Of a stretch of 64,000 nucleotides of DNA, positions 46,090 through 55,357 are shown in pieces. The stretch spans positions 62,001-126,000 of the forward strand of contig JACKPL010000007.1 of NCBI GenBank assembly GCA_024233545.1, written 5' to 3'. The notes under the pieces are model-generated. The model did not search any database. It saw only the letters and a list, made by a program, of their open reading frames with translations, and was not told the DNA's origin. The stretch comes from a bacterium (GTDB lineage Bacteria; Auribacterota; Auribacteria; Auribacterales; Auribacteraceae). Positions within the stretch are counted from its first letter, which is position 1. Each line of letters starts with the position of its first letter. Both the position numbers and the translations under genes were made by a program.

Positions 46090-47946
46090 ATGTCAATTTG
46101 CGTATTGGTTAAACGCGGACCGGATATCGGGAAAAAATTTACAATCGAGAAAAACGATTTTATCATTGGGCGCGACCGGTCTGCGGATGTGTCAATCAAT
46201 GATTTAACGGTCTCGCGGCATCACTGCCATATCTTTCTTGATAACGGTGTGTTGAAAATTGAAGATTTGCAAAGCCGAAACCGGACAGTTGTCAATAATT
46301 CGAGCATAGATAATATCGGTGTCATTGGTGAAAATGACGATGTTGTCATTGGAGAAACGGTACTTCATATTTTTAAAATCCGTCAAATTCAAAGTAAAGA
46401 AAATCCCGATAAACAGTTAGTTGTTGAAGAAGAACCGTTGTATAAGCCGCAAACGGTGATTCTGCCCACACAAGAGTTTTCTATTGATAAAATTGCAAAT
46501 AATCTTGAATTGATATATAAAGTAACCGCCGCGATTCATTCGATCCGTTCCCGAAAACAGCTTATGAAAACTCTGTTGGAATTGATTATGGATGTGATTC
46601 CAGCCGACAATGGCGTAATATTCAGCGCAAACGAGAAGCAAAACACGTTATCCAACGAAATAATCATATCTGCCCAGCCGGAATTTCATCAGGCAGACGT
46701 AAGCCATGCTATCGCGTATTACGTTTTTAATCAGCGGGTCGGTATTTTGGCAAATGATGCAATGGCTGACCCTCGGTTTAAAAACATACCTCCGGTTCAA
46801 TATAATACGATTAGATCGGTTTTAACAGTGCCGATCGGTACAATCGGCGCAATGTTCGGTGTTATACATTTGGAAAGCAGGAATCATCCGGGGGTGTTTT
46901 GTGAAAAAGATTTGCATTTGTTGTCTGCAATTGCAAACCAAGCGGCGATAGCTGTCGAAAACATTCAGTTTTTTGATTCTCTCAATGAAGAAAATAAAAT
47001 TCTTCAGGAAGCATTGCAGAAAGACTTTAACATGGTTGGCAGAAGCCAAGAAATGCAAAAGATATTTGGGCTTATCAACAAACTTGCAATAACCGATTCT
47101 ACAATTCTGATTAGAGGAGAAAGCGGTACGGGCAAAGAGCTGGTCGCTCGAGGAATACACTACACAAGTTCCCGGCGCAATAAACCGTTTGTGTTCGTCA
47201 ATTGCGCCGCACTGAATAAGAACCTTCTTGAAAGCGAAATATTCGGCCATGAGAAAGGCGCTTTTACCGGCGCTGACTCGCAGAAAAAAGGGCGTTTTGA
47301 ATTAGCGCATGGCGGCACCATTTTCCTTGACGAAATCGGAGAATTAAATCCTGAAAGCCAAGCAAAGCTGTTGCGCATCCTCGAGGAAGGCGTTTTTGAA
47401 CGCGTCGGAGGAACAGAAAATATTCAGGTGAATGTACGCATATTAGCGGCAACCAACCGTGACCTTGAAGAAGCTATTCAGGAAAAAATATTCCGTGAGG
47501 ATCTTTTTTATCGTTTAAACGTTATTCAAATAGACATGCCTCCTTTGCGCCAGAGGCGCGATGATATATTACCGCTTGCATTATTCTTTCTCGAAAAGTT
47601 CCGCAAAGAAATAGGACGCGAATCACTTCAAATTTCTCAGGAAGCAATCGATCTTTTGAAAAATTACCATTGGCCGGGCAACGTGCGTGAATTAAAAAAC
47701 TATATCGAGAGAGCAGTTGTTCTTTGCAGTCACCCTACTATTCAGCCTGAGGATTTACCGATTAACCCACATGCCATTTATCTTAAAGACAACGAACCGT
47801 TCCCTACGCTCCAAGAAATAGAGTGCAGTCATGTCATTGCGGCATTAAAATTTACCGGATGGAACAAAAAACATGCGGCAGAATTGCTTGGCATTCAGCG
47901 TTCAACACTGTATGAAAAGTTAAAGATGTATAATATCGCCAATTAA
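46090..47946 (+). CDS. FHA-GAF-AAA sigma-54 activator
   Basis: About 618 residues; ATG 46090 is preferred over ATG 46072 because a GGGG sits in front. FHA domain (KFTIEKNDFIIGRDRSADVS, VSRHHCHIF) for phosphothreonine binding, a GAF domain (about 145-300), then the AAA+ core with Walker A LIRGESGTGKELVARGI, the sigma-54-contacting GAFTGA (EKGAFTGADSQKKG), Walker B GGTIFLDEIGE and a Fis-type helix-turn-helix (NKKHAAELLGIQRSTLYEKL). It hydrolyses ATP to open RpoN promoters. FHA rather than receiver input suggests Ser/Thr-kinase control. It is a possible but unproven activator of the sigma-54 promoters described here. Confidence 0.95.
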   Translation: MSICVLVKRGPDIGKKFTIEKNDFIIGRDRSADVSINDLTVSRHHCHIFLDNGVLKIEDLQSRNRTVVNNSSIDNIGVIGENDDVVIGETVLHIFKIRQIQSKENPDKQLVVEEEPLYKPQTVILPTQEFSIDKIANNLELIYKVTAAIHSIRSRKQLMKTLLELIMDVIPADNGVIFSANEKQNTLSNEIIISAQPEFHQADVSHAIAYYVFNQRVGILANDAMADPRFKNIPPVQYNTIRSVLTVPIGTIGAMFGVIHLESRNHPGVFCEKDLHLLSAIANQAAIAVENIQFFDSLNEENKILQEALQKDFNMVGRSQEMQKIFGLINKLAITDSTILIRGESGTGKELVARGIHYTSSRRNKPFVFVNCAALNKNLLESEIFGHEKGAFTGADSQKKGRFELAHGGTIFLDEIGELNPESQAKLLRILEEGVFERVGGTENIQVNVRILAATNRDLEEAIQEKIFREDLFYRLNVIQIDMPPLRQRRDDILPLALFFLEKFRKEIGRESLQISQEAIDLLKNYHWPGNVRELKNYIERAVVLCSHPTIQPEDLPINPHAIYLKDNEPFPTLQEIECSHVIAALKFTGWNKKHAAELLGIQRSTLYEKLKMYNIAN

Positions 47947-48098
47947 AATTTTTCGGTGTATCCTCATATAATAATCTTCCTTTTAAAACTAGTCAACGAT
48001 GCCTGCTGTGATTATTTCTTTAAAAACCTTCTGTTCTTTTCTCTTTTTATGGTATGTTTAATGATGCAAAATTCATTACACAGCAAAGGATAAAGTTC

Positions 48099-48851
48099 AT
48101 GGATGGAACCAAAACAGTTCGAAAAGCAGTAATTATCGGAGCAAGTTCGGGCATTGGCGAAGCTTTAGCACGGGATTTATCGGGTCGCGGTTACGAAGTC
48201 GGGTTGGCGGCGCGCCGAATAGAATTATTAAAAAAGATTCAATCGGAACTTCCTGCCAAGTCATATGTCGTTCAATTGGATATCACTAAACATAAAGAAG
48301 CAATGGATACGCTTGAGAAATTATTAGAAAAGATGGGCGATGTCGAATTGATCATCATCAATTCCGGAGTAAGGATTCCGAACAGCGAGTTGCTTTTCAG
48401 CAATGATGCGGATACTATCGATGTTAACGTTACCGGATTTGTTGCTATGGCAACGGTGGCGTCAAACTATTTTATGCGGCGGTTGTCTGGTCATATCGTT
48501 GGCATTTCGTCCATAGCGAGTTTGAAGGGGTCGGGCGGGTCTCCGGCGTATAATGCGTCGAAAGCGTTTGTATCGCGGTATATGGATGGTATTCGCCAGA
48601 AACTGCGCCATTCAAACATTTATGTTACCGATGTGCGCCCGGGGTTTGTCGACACAAAAATGGTTGAGGATATTAAAGCGCGGTTTTGGGTTGCGTCGTC
48701 AGAAAAAGCCGCTCGTCAAATCCGGAATGCTATCGATAAAAGGAAACGGATTGTTTACATCACGCGCCGGTGGACGCTTCTTGCACTCATTGCTCGATGG
48801 ATGCCGGAAATATTGTATAACTGGGCTTATTGCAAGTTTCGAGAGTGGTAG
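48099..48851 (+). CDS. short-chain dehydrogenase/reductase
   Basis: 250 residues from ATG 48099 (AAAGGA upstream). Cofactor motif VIIGASSGIGEALA, an Asn-x-Gly (INSGVRIPN, one residue changed from Asn-Ala/Asn-Gly), catalytic Ser in VGISSIASLKG and the Tyr-x3-Lys in PAYNASKAFVSRY. An NAD(P)-dependent oxidoreductase; the C-terminal hydrophobic stretch is common in lipid-active members. Substrate unknown. It ends 1 bp before the convergent IMPase. Confidence 0.9.
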   Translation: MDGTKTVRKAVIIGASSGIGEALARDLSGRGYEVGLAARRIELLKKIQSELPAKSYVVQLDITKHKEAMDTLEKLLEKMGDVELIIINSGVRIPNSELLFSNDADTIDVNVTGFVAMATVASNYFMRRLSGHIVGISSIASLKGSGGSPAYNASKAFVSRYMDGIRQKLRHSNIYVTDVRPGFVDTKMVEDIKARFWVASSEKAARQIRNAIDKRKRIVYITRRWTLLALIARWMPEILYNWAYCKFREW

Positions 48852-48852
48852 T

Positions 48853-49614
48853 TTATTTTATGGTGAATTGCCGGATATATGCGGGTATTTCCTGCGACGG
48901 TATTGCAAAAAGGCACACACTTTTTTGTGGGTGTGCGAAATGATCGCGAAATGAATAGGGCTGTTGATTAAGTCCAATGAGGCGCCCTCCTACCGATTCG
49001 AGAATTGCAAGCCCTGCGGCAATGTCCCAGAGGAATCCGCGGATCAGGGCTCCGCAACCAGCATTACGCGCAAGATAGCACATATGAGCGACAGTGCTTC
49101 CAATGCACCTCAATTTGCCGTGGTAATCCGTTTTGAATTCAAGATGGAAATCTGACGGGATATAAAAACTAGTGCTAGAGACCACATTAAGATGCGGTAA
49201 TACCTTGCCGTTTTCGTATGCATTTGAGTCCGTATCGCTCCAGAACAGAGTATCGGTTGCAGGCATGTAAAAAACGCCGAAGACCGGCCGGAACCGATGT
49301 ACCAGCGCAACCGATATGCCCCATGATGATAATCCTTCGCGAAACCCATCGGTACCGTCAATAGGGTCAACGACCCAAATGTAATCATTTTCTTCAAAGG
49401 AAGACTGGCCGGATGATGCCGCTGTCTCTTCGCCGAGAAATTTATAATCGGGGAAAAGCGATTTAAACCGTTTGTGTAAAAAATCTTGTACTAATAAGTC
49501 TGCTTCCGTGACGGGTGATGAATCTTCTTTAAGGTTATGGCTGAATTTGCCGGCATAGGACAACGCCGTTCTTCCTGCTTCGCGCACAATACTTTTTACC
49601 AGTTCTACCTGCAT
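48853..49614 (-). CDS. inositol-monophosphatase family (CysQ/HisN-like)
   Basis: 253 residues. LGEETAAS, the metal motif WVVDPIDGTDGFREG and the C-terminal WDIAAGLAILESVGG are the family signatures. Members act on 3'-phosphoadenosine phosphate, inositol phosphate or histidinol phosphate; the sequence alone does not decide. It is followed by a small Zn-ribbon-like protein upstream on the same strand. Confidence 0.9.
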   Translation of the reverse strand: MQVELVKSIVREAGRTALSYAGKFSHNLKEDSSPVTEADLLVQDFLHKRFKSLFPDYKFLGEETAASSGQSSFEENDYIWVVDPIDGTDGFREGLSSWGISVALVHRFRPVFGVFYMPATDTLFWSDTDSNAYENGKVLPHLNVVSSTSFYIPSDFHLEFKTDYHGKLRCIGSTVAHMCYLARNAGCGALIRGFLWDIAAGLAILESVGGRLIGLNQQPYSFRDHFAHPQKSVCLFAIPSQEIPAYIRQFTIK

Positions 49615-49629
49615 GGCGTTGTATCCTTA

Positions 49630-49938
49630 TCAATCCAGTTCGAAAGGGTTGCAATCCGGCCGTGTTACGGGGCCTTCTTTTTTTATTCTTTCTTTTTCCT
49701 GTTCAAAGAGTTTTGTTAAATCTTTTTTGTGCTTTTCAGCTTCTTGTTTTGCTTTCTGAAACCGGTCTTCCCTCGTTAAATCCTTTTCTTTGGCGAGATT
49801 AAGCGCGTGTTTCAGCGGGTCTTCATTGCCCGAAGGTTTCGCCTGTGGAGGGAAATGTTTTATGATAGCGCCGTTTTCAGCATTAACTTCTAATAATGAT
49901 TCACAGCCGGGACATGTAACGTATATTGTTCGAGCCAT
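49630..49938 (-). CDS. small CxxC-headed helical protein
   Basis: 102 residues. A short N-terminal zinc-ribbon-like head (TIYVTCPGCESLLEVNAENG) with a single Cys-x2-Cys is followed by a long charged helix (Lys/Glu/Gln-rich, residues 45-85). No enzyme signature. GGAG precedes the ATG. It probably shares a transcript with the IMPase. Unknown function; a small adapter or nucleic-acid-associated protein is possible. Confidence 0.65.
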   Translation of the reverse strand: MARTIYVTCPGCESLLEVNAENGAIIKHFPPQAKPSGNEDPLKHALNLAKEKDLTREDRFQKAKQEAEKHKKDLTKLFEQEKERIKKEGPVTRPDCNPFELD

Positions 49939-50036
49939 ACTAGTAATCTCCTTTTGAAGAAATCATTATGCATAAGTGCTACTTTAAAAAAGATTATATG
50001 AGAGGTCAATAGTATCTTTATATAAAGAGGCGTTTT

Positions 50037-50681
50037 TTACGAGATGTTCAGTATCGGCAATAATTCTGAAAGCGTGTTGATTAGAAAGTCAGGGTTGGCG
50101 GATTTCAGCATTTCATATGATTGGTATCCCGTAGTGATCGCGATGGTTTTTACGTTGGCGTGCCGTCCTGTTTCGATATCGTGTATCATATCGCCTACGT
50201 AAAAAGTGGTTTCGGGATTAAAACGCATTTCGTCGAGTAAAAAAGGTATGCAGTCTCGTTTATCGGGTACATCGTCGTAAATTTTCTGGAAATACTCTGT
50301 TTCAGGGAAATAATCTCGAGCTTCTTTTTTTACAAATGAATGAGAAGACAATACAACCATGGGTATCTGCGCTTCTTTGAGGCGCTTCAGAATATCCTCA
50401 ACACCGGGAATCACATACGGCTGGATTGTCTTTTTAAGATAGATATCCTGAAATAAATACTGTAAGGTTTCCAGTGAAACTGTATCGCCTAATACATTTT
50501 TACAGTAATTGTCATAAGGGAGTTCAAAGGTTTTGCGGAACTCAGTGAGGGAAAACGGTCCTTTCCCGTAGAGCGCAAACATATCATTGTATGTTTCGAG
50601 AACGATATCCAGATCATTGCTGATAACGCCGGACCAATCGAAAATAACTGAGGGCTTTGTTTGAATACTGTTTACACTCAT
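50037..50681 (-). CDS. HAD-family hydrolase with atypical motif I
   Basis: 214 residues with a class IA (alpha-helical) cap. Motif I reads FDWSGVISNDL: nucleophile Asp14 is kept, but the general acid Asp two residues later is Ser, as in a subset resembling phosphonoacetaldehyde hydrolase (Asp-Trp-Ala). Motif II VVLSSHSF, the motif III Lys region, and motif IV FYVGDMIHDIETGRHANV are present. Activity on simple phosphate esters may be altered. Substrate unknown. Confidence 0.8.
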   Translation of the reverse strand: MSVNSIQTKPSVIFDWSGVISNDLDIVLETYNDMFALYGKGPFSLTEFRKTFELPYDNYCKNVLGDTVSLETLQYLFQDIYLKKTIQPYVIPGVEDILKRLKEAQIPMVVLSSHSFVKKEARDYFPETEYFQKIYDDVPDKRDCIPFLLDEMRFNPETTFYVGDMIHDIETGRHANVKTIAITTGYQSYEMLKSANPDFLINTLSELLPILNIS

Positions 50682-50750
50682 CCTAGAACCTTTATTTTAA
50701 AGCGAAATTAAATTATATCTCAAAAAGCAGTTACTGTAAAGCAGAGTAGT

Positions 50751-52286
50751 TCATTTCTTTGCATCAAGAGCAAGGAAAGAATTCCATTCTCCTTCGATGT
50801 GTTCTAAAGGGGCATCAAACAACAGGGATAATGCGTCTGCCGGCGTATATCCTCTTTTTAAGTAAAACAGCAAATGTTTAAGTTTGTTGTGGTAAACAAG
50901 AAATGAGATCAAAGAGTATGAATAAAGGTATTTCTCATCTACAGTAAACTTTTCATTAGAGTAGTGGGTATTGAATGTCTCTAATAAATGGGTGAGGTTG
51001 CATGTGCCTTGTGCCGTAGTTTTATCATATATGAGTTGTTTGTGTGTTGAATCGATATTTCCATATTCAAAAGTTGTTTGTTCATAATAGACTGCCAATC
51101 CTTCATTGAGCCAGAGCGGTATTTTTTGATGCCCGAAATATCTTTTTAAAAAAAGATGAGTTGTTTCATGAACAAGTGTTGCGTAAACTTCTGATTCAGA
51201 CATTCCTTGGTCCATATATGTTCCTATAAAAGAAAAATTGTTTATAAAGATATAAAGAGCACGGCTATGGTCGGGATTATACTGCATCTTTTCAATAAAC
51301 TTTACGTATTCTTTTCGGGAAGAAAACACGGCAACCATTACTTTTTGTTCCAAAGAAAGTTCTTTATCAAATAGTTGATAAAGGTTTTTGAAAACAAGCT
51401 CGCAACATCTGCCGGCTTGTTCTGCGATATAGGGATTATATGATGAATATATTTGAAAATGTTCCGTTGCATGCGCAATTAGTTTTTTGCCGCAAGATGT
51501 GCGGAGCGTTTCCCGAAACTTTTTAGCAGGAACCAAATCGGTCATTGTGCATAATTGTATTGAATCAATATACAATGTATGAGGCGTATTGAATGAAAAA
51601 AACGAGATTGTAGGCAGTTCAGTGCCTGATGGGGAAAAATTAGTTTCTCGAATCGGGATAATAACCGGTTGCCATCCGCTTTCTTGCTGATGGTGAACAA
51701 ACCGGTTTATGTGTATAAGTTTCAGCGGATAACGATCGGAAAGATGAGAGTTCCACAAGGCGATTCCAATATCGGTATCATGATTTTCATGATATAGCCA
51801 AAAGGTCAGGTGAGTAATATGATCGAAAGAAGAATGTGCGGATGATTGTTTCTGCATCGGCATTGCGATTGCGTTATGGTTCGTTTTCTGGGATGTATCA
51901 GCGGCATTTGTCCGCATGATTTCAAAGCATGCATTTTTTTTCCCTGTTCGGATAGCAAATAAAAACGGCTTCTTATTTACGGCAGGGTGGTTGAGTGTAT
52001 AACGGCGGTAGGCCAAGGGATGCTCAAAAGGAAGTGTATACTGAACGGCAATTTTTGTATCTGTAAACGATAAAGAAGGTTGGTTATCAATCCATTCATT
52101 AGAGGAATTCGGTGAAATAAAATGATGCGCTTCCGGTCTCAGTTTGTGCATAACTGTTGAGGAATGCGAATTTTGCGGGCGAGGTTCTTGAACAAACGTA
52201 TGCAGAAAATCATACCTCATGTAAATGGATATAATCAATCCTAAAACAAGGGTCATGCCTGCACATAAAATGGCGGAAAGTTTCAT
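50751..52286 (-). CDS. peptidase MA-family metalloprotease, membrane-anchored
   Basis: 511 residues from ATG 52286 (the longer frame would use TTG). An N-terminal membrane helix, then a carbohydrate-binding/jelly-roll-like segment (residues about 60-250) and a gluzincin domain at the end: HETTHLF with the two His ligands, followed by NEGLAVYYEQ with the third. Expected outside the cytoplasm as a Zn protease. Members often occur next to envelope genes; no partner is obvious here. Confidence 0.85.
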   Translation of the reverse strand: MKLSAILCAGMTLVLGLIISIYMRYDFLHTFVQEPRPQNSHSSTVMHKLRPEAHHFISPNSSNEWIDNQPSLSFTDTKIAVQYTLPFEHPLAYRRYTLNHPAVNKKPFLFAIRTGKKNACFEIMRTNAADTSQKTNHNAIAMPMQKQSSAHSSFDHITHLTFWLYHENHDTDIGIALWNSHLSDRYPLKLIHINRFVHHQQESGWQPVIIPIRETNFSPSGTELPTISFFSFNTPHTLYIDSIQLCTMTDLVPAKKFRETLRTSCGKKLIAHATEHFQIYSSYNPYIAEQAGRCCELVFKNLYQLFDKELSLEQKVMVAVFSSRKEYVKFIEKMQYNPDHSRALYIFINNFSFIGTYMDQGMSESEVYATLVHETTHLFLKRYFGHQKIPLWLNEGLAVYYEQTTFEYGNIDSTHKQLIYDKTTAQGTCNLTHLLETFNTHYSNEKFTVDEKYLYSYSLISFLVYHNKLKHLLFYLKRGYTPADALSLLFDAPLEHIEGEWNSFLALDAKK

Positions 52287-52418
52287 AAAATTCAGCAAAG
52301 CGCTAATGTTTTTTTAATAAAATGGTTGATTATAATCGCTATTTAGTATATTTATTCGGATACATTTCCTATCTTGATAACTTCAAAATCGATTTAATGA
52401 TGGAAAAGGTAAGCACTT

Positions 52419-54080
52419 ATGCGGCAGGATCTACTATTTGGAGTAATCGGCGGATTAGGCCTTTTTATCTTTGGGATGCGTTTTTTATCTGATGGCTTGC
52501 AGCGTGTTGCGAGTAGCCGATTGAAAAAAATTGTTACTGTTTTTACCGATAAACCGCTTATGGGGATATTATCAGGTTGTTTCGTAACTATGCTCCTTCA
52601 ATCGAGCAGTGTTACTACTGTAATTACCGTTGGGTTTGTTAATTCAGGGATTTTGCTTCTGCGCCAAGCAATAGGAGTAATCATCGGCGCGAATATCGGA
52701 ACGACAATTACTGCTCAGATTATCGCGTTTAAAGTAACAAAGTTTGCGCTTCCTATCATTGGCATTGGATGTGTTATTTATTTGTTCGGGCAGAAGAAAA
52801 AAACACAGTTATGGGGACAAGTAATGCTTGGATTCGGCATTTTGTTCCTTGGCTTGATGACAATGAGCGACGTTTTAAAGCCGTTGAAAGATTCTCAATT
52901 AGCGCATGATTTTTTTGTAAAATTAAGTTATCACCCGCTTCTTGCCATCATGATCGGCACTTTGGTGACATTTGTCGTTCAATCGAGCAGTGCTTCAATA
53001 GGGTTGGTTATTGTGCTTGCTCAAAATGGGTTGATTGATTTTCCTGCGGCAATATACCTTGTCTTAGGCGATAACATCGGAACAACAATAACTGCATGGA
53101 TTGCGTCGATCGGGTCGAACCTTACTTCAAAACGTGTTGCAATGGCACATTCAATGTTTAACCTAATCGGTGCATCGTATTTTGCGTTTCTGACCAAATC
53201 GGGATTATTCATACATGTTGTTGATTATCTTACCCCCGGTTCTATTACGGTAGATACTATTGCGCGCAATATTGCAAATGCCCATTCATTATTTAATATT
53301 ACAAATGCAATTGTTTTTTTCCCATTCATCGGGCTTTTAGAAAAATTGGTAAAAACAATTGTGCGTGGAAGAGAAGAAGAAGCGGTAACCTACACCTATT
53401 TGGAAAAACATTTGCTCGAAACGCCTGAAATTGCTTTGGAACAGGCAAAAAAAGAAATGTTAAGGATGCTAATCCTTTCACAACGTGCTGTATGTGAATC
53501 TATCGAGGGGTTTTTTAATAAAGACCGCAAAACACTTAGTTTACTGCCTGCAAAAGAAGATGAGATCGACGGGTTGCAGGGAGACATTACCGCATATTTA
53601 GTTGAGATATCCAAACAAGACCTTACATCGGAACAATCAGCGCAATTACCCACGTTACTGCATTCGGTAAATGATATTGAGAAAATTGGAGACCATGCAG
53701 AAAATATTATGAATATCGCATACCGTGTTATTGACAATAACCTTGAGTTATCCCGCCAAGGAGACGGGCGCTTACGGCGGATTTATTCGGAAATTCAGCA
53801 AATGTTTGAAATTTTAATTCAGTCATTTGAGAAGCAGGCGAGCAATATTCCTCTTAAGAATCTTTTTAAAATTGAGCAGGAATTAAATAAAGATTACCGC
53901 ACCTTTGGGCAAGACCAGATACGGCATTTGCAACGCGGGAAAACATTTGTTTTGTCAGGTGTTGTGTTTCTTGATATGCTCAGCAATATGGAAAAAATCG
54001 GTGACCATTTGACCAATGTCGCCGAAGCGGTAGTATCTGATTTTCAATATCATTCATCACCTTTCATATATGAAATATAA
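52419..54080 (+). CDS. Na/Pi cotransporter (NptA) with PhoU domain
   Basis: 553 residues. Two inverted membrane repeats each carry the substrate motif: LLQSSSVTTVITVGF and VVQSSSASIGLVIV, with GANIGTTITA and GDNIGTTITA. The last 220 residues form a PhoU-like helical domain (DIEKIGDHAENI and MEKIGDHLTNVAEA). It imports phosphate with sodium or regulates export. GGAAAAGGTAAG precedes the ATG. Confidence 0.95.
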   Translation: MRQDLLFGVIGGLGLFIFGMRFLSDGLQRVASSRLKKIVTVFTDKPLMGILSGCFVTMLLQSSSVTTVITVGFVNSGILLLRQAIGVIIGANIGTTITAQIIAFKVTKFALPIIGIGCVIYLFGQKKKTQLWGQVMLGFGILFLGLMTMSDVLKPLKDSQLAHDFFVKLSYHPLLAIMIGTLVTFVVQSSSASIGLVIVLAQNGLIDFPAAIYLVLGDNIGTTITAWIASIGSNLTSKRVAMAHSMFNLIGASYFAFLTKSGLFIHVVDYLTPGSITVDTIARNIANAHSLFNITNAIVFFPFIGLLEKLVKTIVRGREEEAVTYTYLEKHLLETPEIALEQAKKEMLRMLILSQRAVCESIEGFFNKDRKTLSLLPAKEDEIDGLQGDITAYLVEISKQDLTSEQSAQLPTLLHSVNDIEKIGDHAENIMNIAYRVIDNNLELSRQGDGRLRRIYSEIQQMFEILIQSFEKQASNIPLKNLFKIEQELNKDYRTFGQDQIRHLQRGKTFVLSGVVFLDMLSNMEKIGDHLTNVAEAVVSDFQYHSSPFIYEI

Positions 54081-54136
54081 CCGTACCTTACTTTTTTGCA
54101 TATGGCGGTGTCATTGTAATCGTGTACTTATCATTT

Positions 54137-55012
54137 TCATAGCACACTGTTTTTTCTGAACAACATCCCTATACTGGCAAGAATAATCAATAAAATTGTT
54201 GCCGGTTCAGGCACTGCTATTTGAGTAATCAAACCTGATCCGCCGCTTCCGAGATAAATATATTTATAAGTTCCGGTATCTCCCGAGTCGCCTGGTGTTC
54301 CTGCTCCGAGCGAATCAGTATAAAGCCAAGTATCTCCAGCTTGTGTTTGGAATGAGTCTTGTGTATCTTGTGCTTGCCAAAGTTTATAAAGGGTTGTTGC
54401 TTCTGCATATGCCCATGTAAATGAATTATTGATGTATGTCCATTCGGCAGGTGGTGTTGGATTGTAGGAGATAGTCAATACGGGATTTACAATTGTGCCC
54501 ATATTGGTGTATGTGGTCCGCGTGTTATATCCTGAACTGGCTTGTTCGGTAAGGATATCGTCAATGAGATATGATTTGTTTATGGGGATTGTATAGTGAG
54601 AGCCAATCGGATAATTGATAGTATACAGCGATGCCCCGATAGATTCGGTATAATCTGAGCCGGTGATTTGACCGTCTTCTCCACTGAGCATTGCATGGAA
54701 TGTTGCCCATGAACCGGATGCGTACGAACTTCTGTCTCCGTCAAATATTACACTGGTAATATTGTTAGTAAAAATTCCGCTGGTATTTTCAAGGTTGTAC
54801 CATTTTTGCAATAAAAATTCCACATAGCCTCTGCGGCTACCGTTTATCGGCCCTGCTGTTGTCATCCATGTAGTTGCCTCTACAACCGAAGCATTGGTTA
54901 TTGTTCCGAAAACAACGTCAGAACCGCTTAGGGTAAGGGTTGCCGCATGCATAGCACGAACACCGAATAGCAATAATACAATTGAAAATAGTAAAAAAAT
55001 ATTTTTCTTCAT
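54137..55012 (-). CDS. PEP-CTERM DNRLRE-like exported protein
   Basis: 291 residues. Signal peptide ending AMHAA, a beta-rich body resembling the other DNRLRE-like proteins (RGYVEFLLQKWYNLENTSG, ITSVIFDGDRS), then a Gly-rich linker GSGGSGLIT and the tag VPEPATILLIILASIGMLF with RKNSVL. It sits 30 kb from the main cluster but has the same kind of promoter and upstream element, so it is likely coregulated. Confidence 0.85.
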   Translation of the reverse strand: MKKNIFLLFSIVLLLFGVRAMHAATLTLSGSDVVFGTITNASVVEATTWMTTAGPINGSRRGYVEFLLQKWYNLENTSGIFTNNITSVIFDGDRSSYASGSWATFHAMLSGEDGQITGSDYTESIGASLYTINYPIGSHYTIPINKSYLIDDILTEQASSGYNTRTTYTNMGTIVNPVLTISYNPTPPAEWTYINNSFTWAYAEATTLYKLWQAQDTQDSFQTQAGDTWLYTDSLGAGTPGDSGDTGTYKYIYLGSGGSGLITQIAVPEPATILLIILASIGMLFRKNSVL

Positions 55013-55087
55013 TATAAAATTCTCCTTGAGGGAATACTTATTTTTCTATCACTTAAAAAAAGCAAATACAAGATGTGAGAACACATT

Positions 55088-55104
55088 AAGCGTTTATCGT
55101 GCCA
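55088..55104 (-). promoter_or_regulatory. sigma-54 promoter
   Basis: Minus strand TGGCACGATAAACGCTT: a perfect -24 box TGGCACG, ten bases between GG and GC, and CGC in place of TGC at -12. It lies about 76 bp upstream of ATG 55012 and about 98 bp from the element at 55202. Confidence 0.65.
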
Positions 55105-55197
55105 GTTTCGATTAAGAAACACAAAACTGTGTATGTTGTTTTCCTGAAGTAACTTATGGTTTTGTTTCGCGATTTGGTTGAGAGATAGTCAGTAAAG

Positions 55198-55235
55198 CAT
55201 GGCACGGCATACCGTGAAAAAGCACGGAACACAGT
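55198..55235. promoter_or_regulatory. candidate enhancer element
   Basis: GCACGG at 55202 and 55222, same strand, exactly 20 bp apart. The first lies in a perfect CACGG-CATA-CCGTG palindrome. The same 20-bp period occurs at 18585/18605. It is placed about 98 bp upstream of the sigma-54 core at 55088-55104. Confidence 0.65.
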
Positions 55236-55357
55236 GTTTTGTGCCTATGTAGTGCAGATACTGTTTCTGAGAGAACTTATTTTCACTAAGAGAAACTCTT
55301 TTAATGCCTGATCTAGAAAATAGTATTTCGCTGTTAAAGTATGCAGAATGGAAGAAT

